Below, piece by piece: positions 14,001 through 26,300 of a stretch of DNA of 64,000 nt (positions are counted from its first letter, which is position 1; every line of letters begins with the position of its first letter). Location: contig CM072154.1 in the NCBI GenBank assembly GCA_036850595.1, positions 5,755,010 through 5,819,009 on the forward strand, given 5' to 3'. The stretch is from Rhyacichthys aspro (lineage: Eukaryota > Chordata > Actinopteri > Gobiiformes > Rhyacichthyidae). Under the pieces are notes generated by a model, which saw only the letters and a list, made by a program, of their open reading frames with translations, was not told where the DNA came from and did not search any database. Made by a program: the position numbers and the translations under genes.

Positions 14001-16274
14001 CAAATGAATGTCACATTTTATTCCGCACATCAAACGAAGAAGGAGTGGGAAACCTTCTGCTAAAATTTTGCTAAGACTGAAGATGTGAAATTTATAGCAT
14101 GAGTGGGCAGGAAGTCACAGTGGAAACTCACGCTGTCACAAAGTCAAAGTGCCATCTGATCTACGCCGCAACAACTTTGTAAGAAAAAGAAAAAAAAGTT
14201 CAGCTCACTTTGAAAGAGACTAAGAAACACGACATGACTTTAGCCCCAATTAGAGCAACCTACACTAATTTGGTGTGAAACTTTGCTGCTTTTAGTTCAG
14301 TGCCGAGCAAATATAAAAATAGTCTGTTCCCTAATTAGGCCAACAGTTTTTAAAAGTATGCACCCTGTTCCTCTTAAATATTTGGTGTCAAAAGTTGAGT
14401 AAAAGTGCTAAAACTTCCCATGTGTGGTCAGTAGCAGGTCCAGCGAGCAGCTAAAGGCCCTCATTCTTCTTCATTAGTGTTGACTGCCAAGGGGCCTGCC
14501 ATCTCCTCTCTGCATCTCCTTAACCTCTGTCCATCGCTAACTCATCGCCGTTTTCACCCCGATCCCAGCCGTGTTCACCCGCTGTCTTCTCCCATTTGAT
14601 CGGAACTTCACCGGCGTTTCATCGGAGTCCATTTTACTCTTCCCAAACAACTACTGTTTTTCATAACAACGAGAAATGTCTTTGTTATCTCGGGAAAACA
14701 AGAGTTGCATTCTAATGATGATGAGAGAATTATCTGAAGGACCCCCTTTTATTAAATAATGGCCTATCCCTTTAAAACCCTATTGAGTATAATAAAGAAC
14801 AAGGAAGATTTGTTGTTTGAAAAAAGTGTTTGAAAAAGATGGAGTGGGGAAGATATAAGGAATATACTTAATGTTTGATTTGATGTTTGATGTTTATTCG
14901 CTAAGAATGATAATGAAATGTATTATATAGTCTGGGATGGGTGTATATAAATAGTATAATTCTAATTCAAAAATGTTCATTTGACAAAGGTACGTTTTTC
15001 ATTTCTTAGTCAGACCAACGTTTGACACTTTGACACTTCCTCTTTGGTTATTATTAATTAGCTAATCTAAGAAAAAGACGGACACACAACAGAACGGATG
15101 CTTTACTGAACAACTTAGACCATCCCCTGCATTCAGCTTTTGAACGACAAAGTACAAATAACTTTTTTTTGGCTTTATATTTTTGTCTGGCTTGTATTCA
15201 TTTTATGTATCAATGTAGTCATTTGGGGATATGTTTGAGGGTCTTGTCCGGGATCTGAAATTCACACTAAAATAGACGGAAGGTGTTCTTGTGCCACACC
15301 CATCGAAATGACACACATTTGATTTGCCAAAACGTTTTTGTTCAACCGCAACAACCGCAGTATTATCTTTTCCTACGCAATGCAATACGAACTCAAAACG
15401 AACTCCTAACTTTTTATTGTTGTTTAATGTCCCGCTCAGTTTTGCATCTACGACATATGTTATTTAAGAAAGCACTTTATTTATCCCGACCTTCTATTTG
15501 TATTATTCTGAAGTCTGTTTGTCTATGTTGTTATCTGGCGGCAGAAAAGCGGAGCTGCTGTGATCTCTGTATCGGCATGACTCCTGTTCAATCAACGCTA
15601 AAAGTGAGGTAAAAGAAAAAAAAAAGGAATCAATATCAGGTTTTATACCACTGGGACTCGGCGGCTTTGTGAATGTTTGTGTGCATTCAGATCATCACAG
15701 ATACAGACTTGTTATCTGTATATCTGTGTTGTCAATAGGGGTTTGCTTTGAACTTATCTCGACTTGATGAAACTATTTTCTTTTGCAGCTTATCATCTAG
15801 TGTGTGGTCCGCGGGGAATCACACTTGCACACTAAGCATGCCTCAGAATACAGCAGTCCAGCGTCGGCACAATGCGATGAGCTGTTTTGAATCACAACAG
15901 GGTTCCTAAAAATGCTATATCATGCATCTGTGAGTCAACAAAACTCCACTGCCTTAACTCTAACACCCCACAGAACACTACTCTTACAAAAAATCTTGCA
16001 AACAGACTCGGAGGTATTGTTTTTATGCAAAGTTTGCATCAGAATGACATGTAAAACATTAGAAAAAAGGTGCATTTTTCCTCTGTAATGGGATTTTTAC
16101 CGCTGATAAGAGGAGGGATGCTCTGATTCTAGAATCTAACACCAATGTCAATGTTGACACAAAAGGCAGATGGGCCATTTGTGACAACGGCTACTACATG
16201 GTGCCATTCTAATTTATTCTAATTCTATGTTTATGACACGTGCTACATCCTCCTTGAATAGTAGTAGGAAGTCC

Positions 16275-16367
16275 AGAATAGAATGGAATGGAATAGAATG
16301 GAATAGAATAGAATGTCTTTATTGTCACTGCATTGAGAAACAATACAATGATTTTAAAGCAGCTCTC
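16275..16367 (-). mobile_element. LINE 3' end, antisense, with ATTCT-type pentamer tail
   Basis: On the minus strand a CAGTGACAATAAAGACATTC motif runs into an (ATTCY)n tail. The plus strand shows GAATA/GAATG pentamers followed by CTTTATTGTCACTGC. This is a common 3' terminus of fish non-LTR retrotransposons. Only the end is present, as expected from 5' truncation. The clade is not assigned. Confidence 0.65.
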
Positions 16368-18158
16368 CCCGACCACCAAAAATTTGAAAAAGTGGCCATA
16401 AGTGATCTCAACAACAAGAATAATTTAAAATACTAAATTATTCTTTTAATTTTAGTAAAATGTTATTATTCATATGCAAATCCTGCCAACACAGCGGGCT
16501 CCATCTTAACACAGCAGTATAAAGGTATTAAGTGGTGTTAAAAACAGCATATCTGACAGGCCACCTGCCACAAGTGTCATATTTTTTTTTACATTTCCAA
16601 CCCACCTCCAGTCCTACACAGAACGAACGAGTCAAACTTCAATTATAAGCTAAGTACAGAAGAAAGCAGGGTTTTTGTTGGGGTGTTAAGGGTTGTTCTG
16701 TTGGGAGACGGACAGTCGGTCGTAGCAGGCTGGGTAATTTTGGAAAATGTCTTCTCACTGACATCTCATCAGCAAGTCCTCCTACACCTGACTGTAAGTG
16801 GTGACGGCTGTCAGGAGCAGTGCTCAGAGGAGTGGACAGCTAACCGAGCGCACAGAGAGCCGCGAAAGGTCGGCAGGCAAAACCAACACAAACCTATTCA
16901 CAGTTTCGCACAATAAAAAATTACCATTATGTATTATCTTGTTTTATATTTTTACGGTGAGATATTGTACTATTACCATTGCTTCTATCAAACTTTGCTG
17001 CCAGTAACACTATCTGTCATTACTTCAAATACTGCAGTAGAATTTATTCGAATAGAGACAAAACAATTTGTTAAAATTGCCAAATTATGCAAAAACATTT
17101 TTAAAAAGCCAAAAAGTATCTTTGGAGGGGAGCTCTAAAGATACTTTATATATCGTATTTATAACTCTGGAAAAGCTATTGTGTATCTGATCCTTTCAGT
17201 CTATTAAAAATACGTTTAAAAAGCTAGCTGATGGTCACATAACGCTTATTCATTTTTCAATTTTTGTATTTTTTCTTTTTTTATTTCATCAGATTTGTTT
17301 AATTTGACTTGTTAACAGACCAGTTGAAAATATTTTTTGTGCAAATGATATTTTTTTAAAAACTGTAAAGCGACAGTGTGGTTGTATTGAATATCCTAAC
17401 TATATTGGTATTTATCGATGGGAGTACTTAACTGTGGGAGCACACACATCAGATTCTAATCAGAAAGAAAACATTCGAGGGACGGATTGCAAGGTCTGAA
17501 TGGGGCCTGACTTTGCAATAATGAACTCAATACCAACTGTGAAAACAAACCAGGAATAAAAACATTCACTACTAGATGTAAATCAATAGAATAGAGGTTT
17601 AAAAGTGAAGAGTTCTTTTCCATGTCTCTTCCCGGAGCAGTCCTCAGTTGCTCTCTTGTTGCTTTGTGTTTTGCAGCGCTCTGATTTTTGCCTTCCCTCT
17701 GCCTGTTTCTTTCACTAACCAGACTGACAGCCAGCTTTTCACTCTAGGTGTAACTCCCCAAAGCCTGCTCTGCTTGTACTCAGCAGGGCTATGGATGTAT
17801 GTGTGTGTCGATAGTTGGTCTTGCTGAAGGGGAAAATACCGCAGTTAAAGTTTCTGACATCTTGTCTTGCAGCCTGACCAGATCCCGACCTTTGCTGATG
17901 CTTCAGATTCATTTATGACTCGACATGATGCCTTGGTCGTCATCTTTTTACACCCAACCAAGTCAGTCTTTTTTCTTTTTATATCCCTATAAAATCAGCT
18001 GCATACATCCACATATAAAATCTATACCCTGTGCATTCAATGACATTACTCACAGATGCCATGACGAGCAGAGAAAATGAAAATAACCTGAAGGAAAAAG
18101 AAAAATGTATATGGATTGTTAGTTCAGTAGTACAAGCATGTGTATGCTGCATTTAAAG

Positions 18159-18252
18159 TAAGATAAGGCAAGGTAAGGTAAGGTATACTTTATTGTCACT
18201 CATGTGTTGTCTACCTAGGTTCTTTATTTACTGTACAAACAAGATACAATTT
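18159..18252 (-). mobile_element. LINE 3' end, antisense, with pentamer tail
   Basis: The plus strand has repeated AAGGT/AAGGC pentamers followed by ATACTTTATTGTCACTCATG, so the minus strand reads GTGACAATAAAGTAT and then (ACCTT)n. The arrangement matches the 16.3-kb copy with a different tail pentamer. No reverse transcriptase sequence remains. Confidence 0.6.
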
Positions 18253-20237
18253 GTGGCTGTTCACATATGACAGTTCCTCAAGGCAGGGCTTTAAAGTCAC
18301 TTTTCCACTGGTGTTAGTGGTCTATTATTTGGGCCTATTATATATATTTCGTCTTCCAAACACCTAATACGCAATTTGATTCACTATTTTGACAGCACAG
18401 TAAAAGAGTTGTGGTTGCCTTGTGTTGCAGTTGTCGTATAAGTTCATATAATAAGAATGGGAAATCACAGTAAGTGTTTTAATATCACAATTATTATGAC
18501 TTCTTAAAACTGCAAAACATGGTTAGCTTCCCTGCCTAATCCCATGTCTAATAATTCTTACTTGTGCCAGCTCAGACTGGATTTGGGCACACCTATTTAC
18601 AGTGTATAACAAATGTGGCCACTTACACCAAATGTATGCAATCTAAAAGATAGTTTTCATTGTGAATGGGCTGTTCTTTTTGAAGAAGTGTTTGTGTCAT
18701 TAGTCTGGAGCCTTGAAAACAAGCTTCATGGACAGTAGGTACTTGTTTTCTGTGTTGTACTGTTGTACTCTTAAGGATGGTTTTGCCACTTTAGCGATGT
18801 AAATGCATCAGATCTAAGCGTGTTGTCTTTGATGAGAAAGCAAAACAATTGGTGTAACACTGAACCCACAACTTGTTGTGGTGGCCATTTGCTGAAATCA
18901 TCTTGTTTAAGCAGGGATTGTATGTTTTGGTGTCTTTTGTTCATTCAAAATATATTAAAGTCAATATCAACTCAGCATAAACCATCTGACATTTTTAATA
19001 TACTTATAGGTTTTCTCAATCTCGGCCTATCTTTCTTTTTCCTATGCTGAACTTCTGACTCTGGTCTGCACCACAGACAGGCTTTCGGAGATTGGTGCTA
19101 AATGACTTGAGAATCCCCAAGGGGCCCAAACCAAGAATGTGTGTAGTACGGACTGTTAAATAACTGTGGATCCCCAGAGTCGGACAGTGGTCAGACTCCG
19201 CCGTCCACAGGATAATGACGAGTCTGCGGTCGCTGTGGGACGCTCCCCTCATTTGCTGTCAACTACACACCAACATGTAAAGACAGTAGCGCCGGCGCGG
19301 CAGGAAAACCGTGTCTGATATGCCGCTCTGTCCAATGACCCGCTGTGTTACTGATCAAAACACTTCATACTGGCTTCTGTCAGAGCGCCAAGACCCAACA
19401 AAAACTGGGCCAAATTCACTTCCAATTAACTTGTCTTTCACTCATTCAAAAGCTCAAACAAACAACACTGGTCGCTTTGTGTCCTCGGAAGCAATTCGTT
19501 CTGTTCGCCGCTTTGATTAACTTAACAGAGAATGTACCTTCTCCCCGGAGCAGTCGAATGAATTTCAGACAAGGTAAAGAAGAAGAAAAGTTTGTTTCTT
19601 AGCTCATAAGATTAAAAAAGAGAAGTTTAACCATTTTTAAGAAACAAAGTTTGTGGCGATGACAACTGCCAAGAAAAAAATAGACATAATGAACAAGACA
19701 ATGTTTTAGCCTGGGCTTTTAAATTGGTAAATACTTAAAAAAAAAAAAAAAAATTAAATAAGAACTTTTCAACTCATTAAGATTTTGCTTGGACCTGGTC
19801 TATCAAATGTTGTTTTGTGATTGGCTGTTACCTAACTTTAAATCTACACATTACTGCTTAAAGAGAAAAATTAGATATAAAAGGAGTGTCTTAGTTCAAC
19901 CAAGTACCACCATGATTCATGAACTTTTACGGGCAATAACTTAAAGCAGTGGTTTCTTGTATCACAATGTCTCTCAATCATTAGTGAGATTTTTGAGATT
20001 GAGATGGCTGTTTCATTATGATCACCTATAGATCTTAAGGTCTCACCACACAATTTTACAGGTAGATATGAGTAAGAATCCAAAACCTTGATTATTGTCT
20101 TTTCCAGCCATTCTGATGTAAATTTGCTGCTGAAATTTTTATTGTCCTGACTGATGCATTTCCCAGTTTTGACCAAGCTTCACACCTCAAGCTAGTAAAA
20201 TGCAGTTAATTGAAATGCATGTAGAGGTAAGTCTTTT

Positions 20238-20610
20238 TAGAGCTGACACTTTTGGTTGACTCGCAACATCCAACTAAAATCTCATTGGTCAAATAGTCGC
20301 ACATGATAGTTTTGCCAAGACATTACAGTTGGTACTACTACTCAGTGAACACACCACAGCCCCCATTCTGAAGAGACTCATTTACGCATGTGTTGAACAG
20401 AAATCGTGGAATATATTGGTATGCTATTGGTAGAAAGAGAAAAAAAAGTGCTAAAATCATCTATAAAGACCATTTTAAGATTTTATGTGACATCATAGAT
20501 TAGTTGACATGTGAAAGAAAATGTAATTTGACTTTTATTTGAAGTTCTTTTTTGGTTGACTACTACTACTAATCTATTTAGAATTTCTCAGGCCGTCCAG
20601 CCCTCCATCC
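20238..20610. repeat. Possible dispersed fish repeat with TTGGTTGACT motifs
   Basis: Two stretches (about 20250-20310 and 20550-20580) share TTTTGGTTGACT and nearby ATTGGTC/ACTAAAAT wording, as seen in a widespread teleost repeat. The ends are not clear and no target duplication was found, so the boundaries are approximate. Confidence 0.35.
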
Positions 20611-20804
20611 ACTGGTTCATCTAATCTGCATGCACCGGAGGGAAAAAAAGAAGTCGTCAGCAATAACCAAACTAACTGTGACAGCTTTTAAAGACACAAA
20701 ACGGAGGCAAAAAACTTTGTAAACTTTCAAATTGATAGGGGTGAAAGTCAGAGAGCTGCCTTGGGGCTAATCAGGAAGAGAAGACCTTGATGTATAGGTT
20801 AAAG

Positions 20805-21230
20805 CGGGCGACGCATGCACATACGCGCCGATACACAAATTGCGTGTGATGTGCTGCGCTGTTTTAAAGGCAGGGTTCAAAGACTCTTCTTTTCACTCCT
20901 CGTTATCTCTACACCAGCTAATGCGAGAAAAAGGGACGGACGCGCACACACAACGCAGATGGGTGGAAGGGCATCCGGCGCGCATAGGTGCCGAGATACG
21001 AGACAAAGATACACAAGATACAAAGACGCAGACGTCATTAAAAGTGCGCACACGTACCGCCAGCCACATTAGAGCGGAGGAATCAAGTTGCAGCGAGCTG
21101 ATTATCACACGCCGTATTACAGTATGCCAGGGGAAGCCTCGGTGCCCCTGAGCAACGCCGAGATGTGAGCAGACAGCGTTATGAGGCGGAGGAGACGCCG
21201 GTTGGGTGCACGATGAGCGCCGTTCAAATA
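20805..21230. other. CpG-dense block in AT-rich surroundings
   Basis: CpG dinucleotides are unusually frequent here (for example GCGGGCGACGC, ACGCGCCG, CCGGCGCGC, GGAGACGCCGG) compared with flanks that almost lack them. One segment, GGAAGGGCATCCGGCG, matches a motif I know from fish repeats, so part of the block may be a young or CpG-retaining transposon. A regulatory island is the alternative. No exon is recognisable. Confidence 0.45.
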
Positions 21231-23229
21231 GCTATACTGTACTAACTCCCAGTGTCCTCCAGGCTCCCCCGTTTTTGCGAACTTTCAACAGATTTTGGAA
21301 CTTGCTGCAGTGAGGCTTGAGGAACTTTTTGAATAAAACAGCACAAGGTATATAGAAGTAAGGGCCACACTTTACTGAGGGTGTACATAAATAAAGAAAG
21401 TAAAGTACAGAACTTCCACTGGAATATATGGGATAACACGTCTCCAACCTCGAGCCTTATCTACTGAATAACAACTCTTTTGTTATTGTATTATTTGCGT
21501 ATTGACCTTCTATGAGGTTTATAAGCTCAGTCCTATGAAAGCATGGCCAGACTTGAATGTTCAATACTACTCTGTGCTGACTGTCTCCGGGCCTGTATGA
21601 TGGTAATAAACTTCTCCTGCTTAAGACATCCAGACTCTCTTCAGTCCTTTTATTTGGTCCAATATTTCGAAGCTCTAAGGCAGTAACCCAATTCTCTTAC
21701 ACATAGTACTTGTCTATTACCTATAGTATATTTCTGTGTATAGTGGAATGGCCAGATAAGCAGAGTACAGTGGTTTATGAGTGCTTTACTTCAAGAGAAA
21801 ATGAACAATTTAAAGAAAAAAGTTCTCTAAATATATGCCTTACATGTAGCTTATTTTACTGTTAGACGACTGATATTTTGAATACTAGTTGATTCCATGT
21901 ACTATGTCTAACCTTCTTTAGGGATCATCTGTGCCGTACCAGCCTTAGACTTGCTGTAAGCATCTGCGGAAATGTGGCTTAATTAAGAGCAATAAGAGAA
22001 CATTCACCGTATATTTAGTAGCCCTAGCTCCTTTATATCCAAAAGCAGTATTAGTATTGTTGCACTGAAGACCAATCTCAGTTGAGAAGGGTCTTAAGGC
22101 TACTTTTTCAATGTCTCGGTCTAATCTCGGATGATAACTCATTTTTCACCTGGCCTTGTCTTGAATTTTAAATCAAAGCCTGTCAAAACCCCAAAGCCAG
22201 TCATTTTATCATAATTTTAAAAACATCCCTCCCTCTACTTCAAAAAACGTGTAACACCCCATTTGGACTTGGTCTGAGGCTCGACTTGTAGTGTTCGCAT
22301 TTTAGAGCAGTTCCCCGCAGTGTTGACACATCTTGCGAGATAAACAAGCATCCAAGGGCATGAAAACAAGCCCAAAATAAGCTATTTGCCCACCAAAAAA
22401 GCCACAGTCAAGCACATCTATTCAATATGCTGTGGTTTTGGTCAGGACCTGGTCTCGGTTATTGTGGTCTTGACAACAACAGAAGGACTGTTTAGTTCTG
22501 CACCATTTCTAATTTTAAGAAATAATCAAAAGTGTCACATACTGAACTAAAACCATGTATTGTGTTGCTTGGTGGAAAAAAAAAAAAGCATGTTTGTTCC
22601 ATAACTACCTACTTCCATTTACACATTTTATACAACTGTGACTTAAAAACTCCTACCTGCAAATGAAAAAAAATGAGGCGAGGAATGACAATCCTTTTGC
22701 AGCAACCCTCAAGTGTTTGAGAAAGTGTCATTTTCACTCGTGTAGGAAAACAAGTCGGGTAGCACAAGCACCATTCCAGTCGGGAGAACATGGATTTCAT
22801 GCTTTTACATCAGACTCGGAAAATTGCTTCTAATGACAAGATGTTTTTTTTTAATGTAAAACCTAAAGTGACAGCGCTCAGAATCCTATCAATCTGATTT
22901 CTGGCTTTGTTCATAACTCCCCCAGAACAATTTTGACAGCAGAGAAAAAAAAACCAAAAAACATTTCTTTCTTTTACATCAGAAATGGAGTCGCGCTGGA
23001 AATAAAAACATCTATCTCTCTCGGCAGGAAACTTCAAAAGCCACCGCTCCGACTGCATTGTTAGCTTCCAAACGTCCATAAATCATCGGCTCTTTGAGCT
23101 TTTATATGACATTCATGACATTTTCACTTTTGAATTTGATGATTAACATTCAGGACATTTCGACTTAAAAGCTTTCGGAACACAATAAAAAAGCCTTTGT
23201 GCATAAATTTGCCCCTCCACATCTCTCAC

Positions 23230-23365
23230 CTTTTTGGCAGCTTGGATACACTTCATGTATTCTTTAGCCAGGTCTGAACACCGTAGGGTCTGGTCTCCGT
23301 TGTCTTTGTAGCAGGATAAAATCTGAGCTTGCAAGCCGGGACAAACTGGTTCTGTGTTGCGAGCC
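23230..23365 (-). CDS. chchd6: chchd6 exon encoding the twin-cysteine CHCH domain
   Basis: This 136-nt exon supplies the last base of a split Arg codon and then 45 residues, from ARNTEPVC to IQAAKK. The four cysteines are spaced CX9C-CX10C-CX9C, the coiled-coil-helix-coiled-coil-helix fold that MIA40 oxidises in the intermembrane space. The acceptor is a long pyrimidine tract with CCCTGCAG (AG at 23367-23366). The end is placed at AAG|GTGAGA (GT at 23229-23228) because the protein family stops very soon after the matching AA-K-K position. If that donor is not used, the frame reads on 28 more residues to a stop at 23143-23145, with three extra cysteines and no family resemblance. I prefer the splice, which leaves the stop in an exon not yet located. 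Confidence 0.92.
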
Positions 23366-26300
23366 CTGCAGGGAAACACAGATAAAGAAAGAAGAATTAA
23401 GAATGCTTGATTTTCTTTTTAAGATCCTTTGTGGAACATGTGCAATCATTTTCCCAACCGATCATATGTCACAGTCTCCCAATTAAGCAGAATTAAACAG
23501 AGCAAGTAGGAGATCAAATGTGAGCTGTCATAAAGTTAGTGAAATTCTGGTGAATGGTTGATAAAGGTTAGAAACTGCTGCCTCACACCAAGGAGATCAT
23601 GGGATGGGTTTACCACAAAAATTCAATCAGACAGACAGAGGGCCTATCATGCTATGATTAATACAGACTTAATTCAAACAACTGAAATTTCAAATGCATT
23701 TTTTAAATCTGTGTAGCGATAAAAACACTCACATACAAAACATAAAACAGCATAATCTTGTGTCTTTTGTATTTTCAAACATGAGTGATTTCCATTTCCA
23801 CCTTTTTCGTCCTTTATTCGCTCTTGTTTGTGTGTGTAACTGCCCGTGACTTCCTGTATTTGGTCCAAAACCCCAAACTTCTTCTAAATGAACTCACACT
23901 ACAAGCAAAAAAAACCCAAAAAACAGATGTTTGTTTATTTTGGTCTGGAAAGAGACCACCTATTTTTACCGGACCAAAGAGCAACTGTTTGATCCTATCT
24001 CACCTTGACACCTGACAATCTGGTTCATACCAAATGAGAAAGTCCGAAAGTTGGGACCAAATAGTGCATGTGTGAAAGCTAGGAGTAGATTCACATCCAA
24101 AGCACCAAAATTGCTTGAACCTCTTCCTCGCCGGAGTTGATAAAATGTTGTTCTGTAAAATCTTTCACCTCAGCTCTCTGCTCGGTTCAAATTTAAACTT
24201 TGCTCACTGGTTTTACGTCAGTAGACTCACTCACATTGCTTGTTGGTCTGTTATGCAAGCGTGCTTTGGAAATGAACAACTGCTTTAGTTGCTTTAAATC
24301 AGTTAGCTCTGTGCTGGTCCTGGATGCATCTTGCCTCATGCCCAAAAGAACTGCGATAGGCTCAAGCCGCCATAACAAGCAAAGGATAGGCATTAGAAAA
24401 TAAATCAGTGTTTAGTGACATACAATAAACATGTCAGTCATAGTCTTATAAGCAATAACCACATGGCTCACATTGAAAAAATGAACACAAATTTTACTAT
24501 GTTAGTATGTTAGCTGCCAGTTATTGCACAATATCTGAAACACATGTGGAATTTTGCAAAACTATGGCTTGTAATATTTGAATGCTGCCTTTGTAAAACT
24601 GGAAAATAATGCGAAAGAAAGCAAGGCTCTGGACTAGCTTCCTATAAACATTGCATTTTGTGGCACTACAAATTTATTTTGAAACACAAAGAGGGAATGT
24701 ATACCACATGGAAAACAACATTTTTGCATTTTCTTATTTGTGTAAGATAGATAACATTTCAATACTATAAGATTTGTGTTACATCAAACTGCCAACTGAA
24801 TTTTTGGTTCTTTAAGGTGAGGCTTGTTCTCTCAGACACTACCGTTGTGAAGCTCCAAAGCAATGTAGTTTCATTTTTACCATCACATTTAAAAATAAAA
24901 AGCACTTTGGTCTAGATGACTCTGGTTGAGAAAGTTGCTGTCGGTGCTGAGCAGCATCAACAGCTGACATCGCTATCATAGCCCACCCCCAGGAGTGTTG
25001 TAAATATACATAAATATAGTGAAATTAAAGAGAAACAATAAAATGGACTTTGGTATCACTGTAATTAAAAACAATAGCAGGCGATAATAAAGCACCTATA
25101 CAACAGCGTAATGCGCGAAAATGATGAAAAACAAGAAGAATGACCATAATTTTCATACACTGTGAAATGTTTTGAAGGCAGCAGCTGGTATTCTGTATGA
25201 ATGGTGCTTGTTTAAGAGGTCGTCTTTAATTGCTGCAGTTACAGACTGTAAGTACAAGCCCACAGTTAAGAAAACAAAAGGCCACTCTTGTAGCTCTTTG
25301 AATGGATTTAAAATGTACACTCTATCATTTTTCGGTGTCACCACCCAAGCCCTAACTCACTTTCAAAACTAGAATTAACCAGATTTTCACTGCTGTTTCT
25401 AACAATAGCTTGGACAGCATGCCAGAAAAATAGTTTCTGTGGCAATGTGGTCAGAGTCCCTCAAGTTTTTGCATTCGCTCATTTTTTGTCAACATAAAGT
25501 CTAATTAGGACTGCAGAATTTTCAAGCAAACAAAAACCCCAGGAATAGAATGCGACTCTACAATGAGGAAACTCTGTGTGTACTGGCCGCAAAATATCTG
25601 GACCGGTACAAAATGAGCTACAGCCAGTGAGAGCTGTGGGGTGTGTTTAATGTGAACTGTAAAATAAAATAATTTTTGAAAAAGGCTACCATTGGTTGAT
25701 TGTCTACATTGCTTGTTGTCATTGAATTAATGGCTGCCTAAAATACTGAGAAAGTGTCTATTCCAGCACTGGACACATCTGCTTACACAAAGAAACAGCG
25801 CAAAAGCAAAAACAAAAAACAAAGCATCTTTAACGTGCCGGACATAATTGCGGGATCACCTCAGTCTGACCCTGAACTTTGGTTTGTAGCATTTCTATAT
25901 TTGACTGTGGCAAATTGGTCCAATTATACCTTTTAAATCAAGTAAAAGCAGGAAAGGTCACTATGCTTTTCATGAGAGGAGGGGCTGGGAGCGTGATGAA
26001 AGAAAATTTCAGGTAAAGCAGCTTCACACGACTAAATGTTGCAGCCACTGACAGACACCCAGATCTCAGTGCTAGTGCCGGTGATAATGTTTTGGCTGGT
26101 CCGTGTGGCCAGGGTGCATTTTGTTCCACACAACTGGCCTATATTGAACATACTGTTGAGGGGAAAAAAATATGCAAATGCAGGGTAATGTTTTCTTGGG
26201 TTATTTTTTATGAATTGCTATTATTGGAAATGGAAATTAGTCAGAATTGATTCGGGGAATTAAAACTTGGCAGCTGCTGCAGTTCTGTCACAGCAGAAGT

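Larger units (their letters stand above)
1..23229. other. Non-coding DNA 3' of the CHCH exon: last chchd6 intron, terminal exon or intergenic
   Basis: If chchd6 has a terminal exon it should lie on the minus strand in or beyond this stretch. It would hold only a few codons before the stop, so it cannot be picked out by eye. No other coding exon is recognisable on either strand. The open frames of 60-128 codons start at arbitrary ATGs, overlap in conflicting frames and resemble no family I know. The repeats I can support are listed separately. The remainder is AT-rich single-copy-looking sequence with homopolymer runs, for example A-runs near 8506 and 19738 and a T-run near 13882. Confidence 0.7.

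Noticed and set aside
23143..23379. A single-exon small Cys-rich protein gene
   Set aside because: The sequence is a CHCH exon flanked by a strong acceptor and donor. The apparent Met and the first few residues upstream of 23365 come from the polypyrimidine tract.
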